From an uncultured Oscillibacter sp. (GTDB lineage Bacteria; Bacillota; Clostridia; Oscillospirales; Oscillospiraceae), in contig NZ_CAJULS010000057.1 of NCBI RefSeq assembly GCF_910587525.1, positions 1-13,970 on the forward strand: 13,970 nucleotides of DNA. Reading direction: 5' to 3'. Position numbers and translations under genes: made by a program. Within the stretch, counting starts at the first letter, position 1. Each line of letters starts with the position of its first letter. Below are positions 1-6,072 of the stretch, one piece after another. The notes beneath the pieces are model-generated. The model did no database searches. It worked only from the letters and a program-made list of their open reading frames with translations, and was not told the origin of the DNA.

Positions 1-395
1 GAGGCGTACTGGGTGGCGCAGGAGCCCAGGCCGTTGAGCCCCAGGGAGAACTCGTAGTTGTCCCCGCCCCCGTTGTCGTACTTGCCGCCGGCGTACAGCT
101 CGCAGAACACCAGCTCCCAGTTGTACCGCTGCTCCTTTTCGTTCCAGTCCACCGGGCAGCCCCGGCCGGCGTCCTCCACCTCCACGCTGTGGTCGGCGTA
201 CCGGGTGACCGTGATGGACGTGCCGTGGCCCTCCCGGGCCTCGTCGATGGAGTTGGAGAGAATCTCAAATACCGCGTGCTCGCAGCCGTCCAGGCCGTCG
301 GAGCCGAAGATGACGCCGGGCCGCTTCCGGACCCGGTCCGCGCCCTTGAGGGACGAAATGCTCTCATTGCCGTAATCCTGCTTCTTTACTGCCAT
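1..395 (-). CDS. Type IIA DNA topoisomerase subunit B (GyrB/ParE), N-terminal part, runs off the left edge
   Basis: ATP-binding subunit of a gyrase or topoisomerase IV, which changes DNA supercoiling or unlinks daughter chromosomes. Only the first 131 residues, part of the GHKL ATPase domain, are in the window. Visible motifs are FEILSNSIDEA (residues 43-53, with the ATP-hydrolysis Glu and the Mg-binding Asn), EDAGRGCPV (74-82, the DNGRGIPV motif with Ala in place of Asn), YAGGKYD (101-107) and GLNGLGS (119-125, the GLHGVGAS lid motif). The ATG at 393-395 has GGAGG at 401-405 just upstream. The extended loop between the AGGK and GLNGLGS motifs looks like the divergent B subunits found beside a second A subunit in Clostridia. 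GyrB versus ParE cannot be decided from this fragment. The partner A-subunit gene would lie beyond the left edge. Confidence 0.9.
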   Translation of the reverse strand, partial: MAVKKQDYGNESISSLKGADRVRKRPGVIFGSDGLDGCEHAVFEILSNSIDEAREGHGTSITVTRYADHSVEVEDAGRGCPVDWNEKEQRYNWELVFCELYAGGKYDNGGGDNYEFSLGLNGLGSCATQYA

Positions 396-444
396 ATATC
401 CTCCAAAAAAGGGCGTTCTCGCCCTGAAAATACCGATCTACCGT

Positions 445-473
445 ACTATATCACAGTTTTTTTATAAGTTCAA
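445..473 (-). promoter_or_regulatory. Promoter of the topoisomerase B gene
   Basis: On the minus strand TTGAAC (468-473) and TATAGT (445-450) are separated by exactly 17 bp of mostly A/T sequence. The -10 box lies about 50 bp before the ATG at 395. Spacing and sequence fit a housekeeping sigma-A promoter, so this gene need not rely on transcription from the lspA-like gene upstream. Confidence 0.7.
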
Positions 474-611
474 GTATTCCCGGGCCGGAGGCCGCTTTTC
501 CCGCCTTTTCCCGGTGGAGATCACGTTTTTTCGTGAAAATGTTGCTGTGCAGCTCTTTTCATAACAGAGTTGTCACCCGGCAAAATGCCTGCCGCCATTG
601 GGTTTTGCACA

Positions 612-670
612 TTATCCACAGTTTTTTCCACACTGTTATGTCAACCCTGTAATCCCCGAAAAAATCCACA
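612..670 (+). promoter_or_regulatory. Cluster of DnaA-box-like sites upstream of the topoisomerase gene
   Basis: TTATCCACA at 612-620 is a perfect DnaA box. TTTTCCACA at 624-632 differs by one base, and AAATCCACA at 662-670 by two. All three point the same way. They lie in the 288-bp spacer (396-683) between the topoisomerase B gene and the lspA-like gene. The rest of this spacer shows a small CACG-T6-CGTG hairpin near 533-546 and no gene. The sites could let DnaA act on the promoter at 445-473, or they could be chance in an AT-rich patch. Confidence 0.45.
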
Positions 671-683
671 GCTCCCTATGCGC

Positions 684-1133
684 TCAGCATCCCCTTCGGG
701 GAGGCCGGGCCGGTCTCCGCCGGCGGCGTCCCAGCAGCAGACCCGCCGCCCCCGCGAAGAGGGCCAGGTCCGCCAGATTATAGACGTACCGCCCCAGGGG
801 CCCGGGGGCCTTGGGGAAGCGGAGGTAGTCGTACACCCGGCCATACCGCAGCCGCTCCCACAGGTTGGCAAGGCCGCCTCCCAGGACCAGTCCCGCCGCC
901 GCGGGGCTTTTTCCACGCCGGCGAATCACCGCCGCCAGGGCCCCTGCCGAGAGCGCCAGCAGCGTCCGCCGCCCAATGGGCAGGCCAAAGGCCGCGCCCT
1001 GATTCCAAAGTTCCGTCAGACGGACCCGGCCGCCCCAGCGGGAGGTCTCCCGGCGGCTGGTGCGGCAGAGATACCACCGGGCCGCCGTACAGGCGGACAG
1101 CACGGCGGCGGCAGTACAAACAGCAGTCAACAT
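684..1133 (-). CDS. lspA: Signal peptidase II-like membrane aspartyl protease (LspA family)
   Basis: Predicted to cut the signal peptide from diacylglyceryl-modified prolipoproteins in the cytoplasmic membrane. The 149-residue protein is about the usual LspA length, with hydrophobic segments near residues 3-20, 57-72, 78-90 and 120-134. Family motifs are present: NQGAAFG (44-50), the N90-x-x-E93-R94 stretch, V-Y-D102, and YNLAD122. D102 and D122 match the catalytic Asp pair (19-20 residues apart in known LspA). The usual NxxDR Asp is Glu here, and the C-terminus is unusually Arg-rich. The ATG (1131-1133) overlaps the end of the upstream GTPase-NYN gene by 7 bp and has AGGAG 5 bp upstream, so the two genes are probably translationally coupled. 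The sequence is divergent, so it may be a second LspA rather than the main housekeeping enzyme. Confidence 0.8.
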   Translation of the reverse strand: MLTAVCTAAAVLSACTAARWYLCRTSRRETSRWGGRVRLTELWNQGAAFGLPIGRRTLLALSAGALAAVIRRRGKSPAAAGLVLGGGLANLWERLRYGRVYDYLRFPKAPGPLGRYVYNLADLALFAGAAGLLLGRRRRRPARPPRRGC

Positions 1134-3793
1134 GGCTTCTCCTCTTTCTCCCCGGCTCTCTGGGCCCGCTCCATGGCGGAGCGCACCGCGCCGGTCCTGG
1201 TCTTTTGATTGTTCCTTCCCAGAGCGGCGGCAATCTGCCCCTGGACACGCTCCATCTCCTCGTGGAAACCCGAGGCGGACAGCCGCAGGGCCCCGTGGCC
1301 CAGGATAATGAGCTGCTCCGGCCCATCAGAGGTGGCAACCCTCACCCGGTGCTTCCGCCCAATCTCGTAGGTGGCCCGCTCGATATAGGCGTCCGCCGTT
1401 TCCGCCTCTTTGGTGTAGACCACGTGGATATTGTGGTACTTCTCCACAGACCCCAGGCCCCCTTTGACCTTGTAAGCGTCAAAGACCACGATGATCCGGC
1501 ACTTCTGATAGCCCTGGTAGTTGCAGAGGAGGTCGCACAGCTGCTTCCGGGCGGCGTCCAGATTGTCCCAGGCGATGCTCTTCAGCTCATCCCAGGCGAA
1601 AATGATGTTGTAGCCGTCCACCAGCAGATACTCCGGCCCCTGGTCCCGCTCCGGAACGGACCGCCGCTCCCCCTGCTCCGCCGCCGGGGCCCGCCTGGGC
1701 TCCTTGGGCGGAAGGAAGGCCCGCCGTTTCACCGGGCCGTAGGTCCGCTCAAAGATGGCCTGAAGCTCCCGGTCCTGTTCCACGGTCCCGGCGTAGCCGG
1801 ACGCCTGCCGGGCGCGGGGGACTTCCTCCGTCCGCTCCTCCGGCAAACCGAACCGGAGGCCGCTGTCCAGGTGGGCGTGGGCGGGCACCTCGCTCCACGG
1901 CACCGTGTACCCGCCGCCGTGGGCGCAGAAGACGGAGTCCGGCGTGTTCTCCACATCCCGCTCCGGGTCGTAGTCCATGGCGGCGATCACCGCCTCCGCC
2001 CCGGCGCAGGGGCGAAAGCCCCCGGCAGTACACAGCAGCCGCCCCTGTCCCCGGGTGTAGGCCGCCACCTCTCTTGCGTAATCCCGCATGGCCGCCACCG
2101 GGGCGGCCCCGGTGAGGATTGCCTCCTCCCCCGCCGTCTCCGGCGGGTCCGTCTCCCCGTTCATCCGCTGGATGTCGCTGATGGCCCGTCCCACCTGGGG
2201 GGCGGGCAGCTCCAGTCGGAAATCATACCAGGGCTCCAGCAGCACGCTCTCCGCCTGCATCAGCCCCTGGCGCACCGCCCGGTAGGTGGCCTGGCGGAAA
2301 TCACCGCCCTCCGTGTGCTTTTCGTGGGCCCGGCCTGTGAGGAGCGTGATCTTCATGTCCGTGATGGGAGAGCCAGTGAGCACGCCCAGGTGCTCCCTCT
2401 CCGCCAGGTGGGTCAGAATCAGCCGCTGCCAGTTCAGGTCCAGCACATCTGTGGGGCAGGCGGAGGCGAAAACCAGCCCGCTGCCTGGGGCTCCGGGCTC
2501 CAGCAGCAAATGGACCTCCGCATAATGCCGCAGGGGCTCGAAGTGGCCGATGCCCACCACCGGGGCGGCGATGGTCTCCCGGTAGCGGATGGACCCGGCC
2601 CCAAAGGAGACCGTCATTCCGAACCGATCCTCCAGCATCCGCTGTAGGATCTCCAGCTGTACCTCGCCCATCAGCTGAATGTGGATCTCCCGCAGGCCCT
2701 CGTTCCAGACGATGTGGAGCTGGGGGTCCTCCTCTTCCAGCTGGCGGAGCCTGTCCAGGGCCGTGTGGGGATCGGCGCCGTCCTCCAGGATCACCTGATA
2801 GGTCAAAACCGGCTCCAGCACCGGGCCGGTCCAGGCGGTCTCAAAGCCCAGGCCGTCCCCGGGGCGGGTGCGGCTCAGGCCTGTGACCGCCGCCACGGTG
2901 CCTGCCGGGGCCTCCTCCACCGGGCGGAACTTCGCCCCGGAGTATATCCGAAGCTGGTCCGCCTTCTCCGCCCATTCCTCCGGCAGGCCGGAACGGCGGT
3001 TGGCCAGCATATCCTTCACCCGCAGCGTGCCGCCGGTGACCTTCAAATAGGTGAGCCTTGCGCCCTGGCTGTCCCGGGCAATTTTGAAGACCCGGGCACC
3101 GAACTCCGGCGGGTATGCCGGCACCGGGGCGTACCGCTCCAGCCCTGCCAGAAATTCCTCCACGCCCTCCAGCTTCAAGGCGGAGCCGAAGAAACAGGGG
3201 AACAGTTTCCTTGACGCGATCATAGCTGTTAAATCCCCATCCGCCAGCGCACCGGCTTCAAGATACCGCTCCAGGGCGGCCTCGTCGCAAACGGCGGCCT
3301 CCTCGGCCAAGACCTCCGGCGGTGCGCCGAAGTCCGCACACCCGCTGTCCAGCTTTTCTTTCAGCTCCGCCAGCAGCGCGGTACGGTCCGCCCCGGAGAG
3401 GTCCATTTTATTGACAAACAGGAATACCGGAATCTCATACTTCCCCAGCAGCCGCCACAGCGTTCGGGTGTGGGCCTGAACGCCGTCCGCGCCGCTGATG
3501 ACCAGAATGGCGCAGTCCAGCACCCGCAACACCCGCTCCGCCTCGGCGGAGAAGTCCACGTGGCCCGGAGTGTCCAGCAGGGTGATCTCCACGGTCTCCA
3601 GCGGCAGCACCGCCTGCTTGGAGAAGATCGTGATCCCCCGCTGGCGCTCCATGGCGTCCGTATCCAGAAAGGCGTCCCCGTGGTCCACCCGGCCCAAACG
3701 GCGAATAGCGCCGCTCCGGTAGAGCAGGGCCTCGGACAGCGTGGTCTTGCCCGCGTCCACATGGGCCAATATACCGACGACCAGCTTTCTCAT
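1127..3793 (-). CDS. Tet(M)/EF-G-class ribosomal GTPase fused to a C-terminal YacP/Rae1-like NYN endoribonuclease domain
   Basis: An 888-residue translation-factor GTPase. The G domain shows AHVDAGKT (10-17), RGITI (52-56), DTPGH (74-78) and NKMD (128-131). EF-G-like domains II-V follow to about residue 650, the whole length of Tet(M). After a charged, proline-rich linker (about 690-720) comes a NYN/PIN-like domain at about 721-855: VDGYN (725-729), FDA (771-773), YTKEAETAD (793-801), TSD (821-823), then EQ and GALR-type motifs. These are the hallmarks of B. subtilis YacP/Rae1, an A-site mRNA endonuclease. The domain IV tip reads HEKHTEGGDFR and lacks the Tet(M) S-P-V loop that displaces tetracycline, so resistance should not be assumed. 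The start is the ATG at 3791-3793 after AAAGGAGG; an upstream in-frame ATG at 3874 lies before the promoter. The gene overlaps the lspA-like gene downstream. The fused nuclease role is inferred. Confidence 0.88.
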   Translation of the reverse strand: MRKLVVGILAHVDAGKTTLSEALLYRSGAIRRLGRVDHGDAFLDTDAMERQRGITIFSKQAVLPLETVEITLLDTPGHVDFSAEAERVLRVLDCAILVISGADGVQAHTRTLWRLLGKYEIPVFLFVNKMDLSGADRTALLAELKEKLDSGCADFGAPPEVLAEEAAVCDEAALERYLEAGALADGDLTAMIASRKLFPCFFGSALKLEGVEEFLAGLERYAPVPAYPPEFGARVFKIARDSQGARLTYLKVTGGTLRVKDMLANRRSGLPEEWAEKADQLRIYSGAKFRPVEEAPAGTVAAVTGLSRTRPGDGLGFETAWTGPVLEPVLTYQVILEDGADPHTALDRLRQLEEEDPQLHIVWNEGLREIHIQLMGEVQLEILQRMLEDRFGMTVSFGAGSIRYRETIAAPVVGIGHFEPLRHYAEVHLLLEPGAPGSGLVFASACPTDVLDLNWQRLILTHLAEREHLGVLTGSPITDMKITLLTGRAHEKHTEGGDFRQATYRAVRQGLMQAESVLLEPWYDFRLELPAPQVGRAISDIQRMNGETDPPETAGEEAILTGAAPVAAMRDYAREVAAYTRGQGRLLCTAGGFRPCAGAEAVIAAMDYDPERDVENTPDSVFCAHGGGYTVPWSEVPAHAHLDSGLRFGLPEERTEEVPRARQASGYAGTVEQDRELQAIFERTYGPVKRRAFLPPKEPRRAPAAEQGERRSVPERDQGPEYLLVDGYNIIFAWDELKSIAWDNLDAARKQLCDLLCNYQGYQKCRIIVVFDAYKVKGGLGSVEKYHNIHVVYTKEAETADAYIERATYEIGRKHRVRVATSDGPEQLIILGHGALRLSASGFHEEMERVQGQIAAALGRNNQKTRTGAVRSAMERAQRAGEKEEKPC

Positions 3794-3833
3794 ACCGGCC
3801 CTCCTCCTTTGTAAAATGAAGTATAATCGATTT

Positions 3834-3862
3834 ATTATACTATTGATTCCCATGGGGCGCAA
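3834..3862 (-). promoter_or_regulatory. Promoter of the GTPase-NYN / lspA-like operon
   Basis: On the minus strand TTGCGC (3857-3862) and a perfect TATAAT (3834-3839) are 17 bp apart, about 40 bp before the ATG at 3793. The -10 box forms one arm of an inverted repeat, GTATAAT-N6-ATTATAC (3821-3840), which could be a repressor site covering the start of transcription. Confidence 0.7.
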
Positions 3863-3935
3863 GCGGAAAAGCAAAACGGGAAGTGTCCAACCGGGAATTT
3901 TATCATCTGCGATTTTGGTTTTGCAACTGCCGCTT

Positions 3936-3967
3936 TGCAGGGGCGGGGACAGAGCCCCGCCCCTGCA
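3936..3967. repeat. Perfect 13-bp GC-rich palindrome, REP-like
   Basis: TGCAGGGGCGGGG (3936-3948) and its exact complement (3955-3967) flank a 6-base loop, ACAGAG. It lies in the divergent spacer upstream of both neighbouring genes, and no T-run follows on either strand, so it is not a standard terminator. Stem-loops of this kind are often dispersed extragenic repeats in GC-rich gut Clostridia. That assignment is an inference, because a single copy is seen here. Confidence 0.55.
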
Positions 3968-4058
3968 TAAAATCTGCGAAGAGGAAACTCCCAGCAGAGC
4001 ACGGCTGTTCAGGAAGAATGCCGCCGGCCATAACTCCGCCGGTTTTGGGGAAAGCGAG

Positions 4059-4238
4059 TTGAACAGGATACGCGCCCATGCTACCGTCAGACCGGAGTTG
4101 GAGCATGGCAGAATCCCAATGGCGGAAGATGCGGTGGCTTTTCAAAAGCAATATCCAATTGTCCTGCCGGACAAGTACATCCAGCTTCTCTTACACTTTG
4201 GCGGCGGCAATTCCACTTCATTGAGCGCTTATCCATAA
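4059..4238 (+). pseudogene. Relic of a SUKH (SMI1/KNR4) family gene, N-terminal part only
   Basis: An open stretch encodes EDAVAFQKQY, then PIVLPDKYIQLLLHFGGG (about 4120-4210). This matches the start of SMI1/KNR4 (SUKH) domains: an acidic helix, a 'FE-KY-I-LP-DY--LL---GG' pattern, then the first strand. SUKH proteins often serve as immunity proteins to secreted nuclease toxins. The frame ends at TAA (4236-4238) inside a palindrome, only about 10 residues after the GGG, whereas a SUKH domain needs over 100 residues. A TTG at 4059 behind a purine-rich GGGGAAAG stretch is the only plausible start, and it is weak. The remaining C-terminal domain is not visible before the HAD gene. This is best read as a decayed fragment with no toxin partner in the window. 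Confidence 0.45.
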
Positions 4239-4248
4239 TGGATAAGCG
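4226..4248. repeat. Perfect 23-bp palindrome (11-bp arms, one central base)
   Basis: CGCTTATCCAT and ATGGATAAGCG flank a single A. As RNA it would give a 9-bp stem with an ATAAT loop, but no T-run follows. The odd-length dyad could instead be a protein-binding site. It covers the stop codon of the SUKH relic and lies about 140 bp before the HAD gene. Nothing else was recognised between 4249 and the promoter near 4323. Confidence 0.5.
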
Positions 4249-4322
4249 GCGTTTAGCGGCAAAACCCTGAAAATGGAGAGCAAAACCGGAAAAACTGCCG
4301 AGAATTTCTGCCAATTGCACAG

Positions 4323-4351
4323 TGGAAATAGGGCGGAGTTTGTGGTATGGT
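4323..4351 (+). promoter_or_regulatory. Possible promoter of the HAD phosphatase gene
   Basis: TGGAAA (4323-4328) and TATGGT (4346-4351) are 17 bp apart. The region around the -10 resembles the stronger promoter of the next gene (GGTATG context at 5226-5231). The -35 is poor (4 of 6). The -10 lies about 36 bp before the ATG at 4387, a reasonable leader length. Confidence 0.4.
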
Positions 4352-4386
4352 TGAATACGGTAATATTGGAAAAGAGGTCTTGCTCC

Positions 4387-5178
4387 ATGGTCAAGCTCAT
4401 CGCCAGCGACATCGACGGCACCCTGCTCTCCTATGGGGAGACAGTCCTGCCTCCCGCCCTCTTCAGCCTGATCCGCCGCCTGCGCTCCGCCGGGGTGCTG
4501 TTCTGCCCGGCCTCCGGGCGGCAGTACCACTCCCTGCGGCAGCTGTTCGCCCCTGTGGCGGACGAGGTGTGCTTCCTCTGCGAGAACGGCGCCGTGGTCT
4601 TCGGCCCCGGCACGGAGGAGACGGCCCCCGTCCTCTCCAAGACCCCCATGCCCCGGGAGGAGGCCCTGACCCTGATCCGGGACATTCACGCTCTGCCGGA
4701 GTCCTATGCCCTGATCTCCGGCCAGAATATCTCCTATCTCTGGCGCTGGCCGGAAAAGCTGGTCCGGGACTTCCGGGGCTGGACCGGCAATCAGGTCCGG
4801 ACCATAGACCGGCTCCAGGACATCGGGGAGGACATCATCAAGATTGCCGCCTGCTGTCCCAGCCCCGCCGCGGCGGCAAAGGCCCTGGGCCCGCAGTGGG
4901 AAAGCCGGTTCCACATGGCAGAGGCCGGTCCCATCTGGCTGGACTTCACCCTCTCTGACAAGGGCACGGGCCTGCGGGGGCTGTGCCGGTCCCTGGGCGC
5001 GGAAACAGCAGATGTCATGGCCTTCGGCGACAACTGGAACGACGTGCCCATGCTGGAGGCCGCCGGGGTCCCCTGGCTGATGGCCTCTGCCGCCCCCGCC
5101 CTCCGGGAGCGTTTTCCCCGGCAGTGCGCCAGCGTGGTCACTGTGCTGGAGGAACTTCTCTCGGAGTTGGGCGCGTGA
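4387..5178 (+). CDS. Cof-type HAD-superfamily (subfamily IIB) phosphatase
   Basis: A cytosolic Mg-dependent phosphohydrolase, probably acting on sugar phosphates or other small phospho-metabolites; the substrate cannot be read from sequence. The 263-residue protein has motif I DIDGTLL (D8 nucleophile, D10 acid/base), motif II around FCPASGR, a type IIB cap in the middle, motif III Lys in the SDKGTG stretch, and motif IV GDNWNDVPML. This is the usual order and length of Cof/YidA proteins. The ATG at 4387 puts the catalytic Asp at residue 8, as the family expects, and has AGAGG about 9 bp upstream; an earlier in-frame ATG at 4273 lies before the promoter and has no ribosome site. A hairpin begins in the stop codon. 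It appears to be a single-gene unit. Confidence 0.9.
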   Translation: MVKLIASDIDGTLLSYGETVLPPALFSLIRRLRSAGVLFCPASGRQYHSLRQLFAPVADEVCFLCENGAVVFGPGTEETAPVLSKTPMPREEALTLIRDIHALPESYALISGQNISYLWRWPEKLVRDFRGWTGNQVRTIDRLQDIGEDIIKIAACCPSPAAAAKALGPQWESRFHMAEAGPIWLDFTLSDKGTGLRGLCRSLGAETADVMAFGDNWNDVPMLEAAGVPWLMASAAPALRERFPRQCASVVTVLEELLSELGA

Positions 5179-5207
5179 GGCTGGAATGAATTTCCAGCCT
5201 CCGTTTG
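5177..5207 (+). terminator. Likely terminator of the HAD gene
   Basis: GAGGCTGGAA (5177-5186, starting inside the TGA stop) pairs with TTCCAGCCTC (5192-5201) around a 5-base loop, followed by a short CGTTTGT tail. The T-run is weak, so termination may be partial. The tail overlaps the -35 box of the next promoter. Confidence 0.55.
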
Positions 5208-5233
5208 TAAAATTGCGGAATTTATGGTATGAT
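5205..5233 (+). promoter_or_regulatory. Promoter of the acyl-ACP thioesterase gene
   Basis: TTGTAA (5205-5210) and TATGAT (5228-5233) are separated by 17 bp, about 40 bp before the GTG start at 5274. The -35 directly follows the hairpin of the upstream gene. Confidence 0.65.
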
Positions 5234-5273
5234 GAATTTTATAAACAAACGAGAAAAGGAAGTCTGAACCACC

Positions 5274-6020
5274 GTGGATTCTTTCAAGAGCAAGCTGACG
5301 GAAAACAGCTATTTCCGCCAGGAGGAGCTGACCTTCGCCGACTGTGACCGGAACAAAAACGCCCGGATCTCCGCCCTGCTGCGCAAGGCGGCCAACTACG
5401 CCGGCTACGACTACGACGCCCGGGGACTGACCCACGAGAAGCTGCTGGAGATGCGGGAGGCGTTTCTCCTCTCCCGCCTGGCGGTGAAGATCCGCCGCTG
5501 CCCCAGGGCCCGGGAGGTGCTGGACATCACCACCTGGGAAAACGGTGTCAAGGGGGCCCATATGCAGCGGGTGTACGAGATGGCGGACCAGGAGGGGCGG
5601 CTGTGCGTCTCCATCCGCAGCGACTGGATTCTGGTGGACCCGGTGACACGGAAAATTCTGCGCCCCGGCTCCTTCACCGCAAAACCCCTGACGGTCTGCC
5701 CCAAGGAGATCGACTGCCCGGAACCCCGGAAGATTGTCCTGCCCCGGGAGGGTGCGGAGGAACTGGGCGTGCGGCGCATCCGCTGGTCCGACCTGGACGG
5801 CAACGGCCACGTATACAGCGCCAACTACGGGGACATCGTGTGGGACTGCCTGCCGGAAGACCTCCAGGAGCGCATTCCCCGGGAATTCTACATCAATTAC
5901 AGCAAAGAGGCCACCCTGGGAGAGGATCTGCGGCTCCTGGGCCTGCGCGGGGGAGAGACCTACCGCGTGGAGGGCCTGGGCCCCGAGGGGGCCTGCTTTA
6001 CGGCTCTTTGCGTGTTTTAA
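5274..6020 (+). CDS. Acyl-ACP thioesterase (FatA/FatB-like, double hotdog)
   Basis: Predicted to hydrolyse acyl-ACP to free fatty acid and ACP in the cytosol, drawing on the fatty-acid synthesis pool. The 248-residue protein has two hotdog halves, the usual bacterial layout for PF01643. The first half (about 5-135) includes the acidic/aromatic start ENSYFRQEELTFADCD and the RIS-LL-KAAN helix. The second (about 150-248) includes RRIRWSDLDGNGHVYSANY, whose N-x-H-V-x-x-N pattern is the thioesterase active-site signature, then W-D-C-L-P and the YSKEA strand. The start is GTG at 5274 with AAAGGAAG about 11 bp upstream; no better ATG exists before the conserved N-terminus. It has its own promoter and ends at a shared bidirectional terminator. 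Chain-length specificity cannot be predicted. Confidence 0.88.
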   Translation: MDSFKSKLTENSYFRQEELTFADCDRNKNARISALLRKAANYAGYDYDARGLTHEKLLEMREAFLLSRLAVKIRRCPRAREVLDITTWENGVKGAHMQRVYEMADQEGRLCVSIRSDWILVDPVTRKILRPGSFTAKPLTVCPKEIDCPEPRKIVLPREGAEELGVRRIRWSDLDGNGHVYSANYGDIVWDCLPEDLQERIPREFYINYSKEATLGEDLRLLGLRGGETYRVEGLGPEGACFTALCVF

Positions 6021-6029
6021 CCCATATAA

Positions 6030-6068
6030 AAAAGAGGAGCGGCCCGGCAGAACCGGGCCGCCCTTTTG
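6030..6068. terminator. Bidirectional terminator between convergent genes
   Basis: GCGGCCCGG (6039-6047) pairs perfectly with CCGGGCCGC (6053-6061) around a 5-base loop. CCTTTTG follows on the plus strand, and CTCCTCTTTTTT on the minus strand. It lies between the thioesterase (+) and the metallo-hydrolase (-) and can stop transcription from both. Confidence 0.8.
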
Positions 6069-6072
6069 AGCG

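Noticed and set aside
639..644. TTGACA on the minus strand as a second topoisomerase promoter
   Set aside because: The nearest GATAAT lies 22 bp away, too far for a sigma-A promoter, and overlaps the DnaA box.
396..683. Chromosome replication origin
   Set aside because: Only three DnaA-box-like sites, no dnaA or dnaN nearby, and no clear unwinding region or repeat array.
1205..2647. Long open frame on the plus strand opposite the GTPase-NYN gene
   Set aside because: It mirrors the codons of a clearly homologous gene. It has no ribosome site, is Pro/Gly/Arg-rich and shows no family motif. High GC makes antisense stops rare.
1127..3793. Calling the GTPase a tetracycline resistance gene
   Set aside because: The fold is right, but the domain IV S-P-V loop is absent and a nuclease domain is fused, so resistance is unsupported.
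3822..3827. TATAAT on the plus strand as a promoter reading toward the HAD gene
   Set aside because: No -35-like sequence 16-18 bp upstream, and the HAD gene is over 500 bp away.
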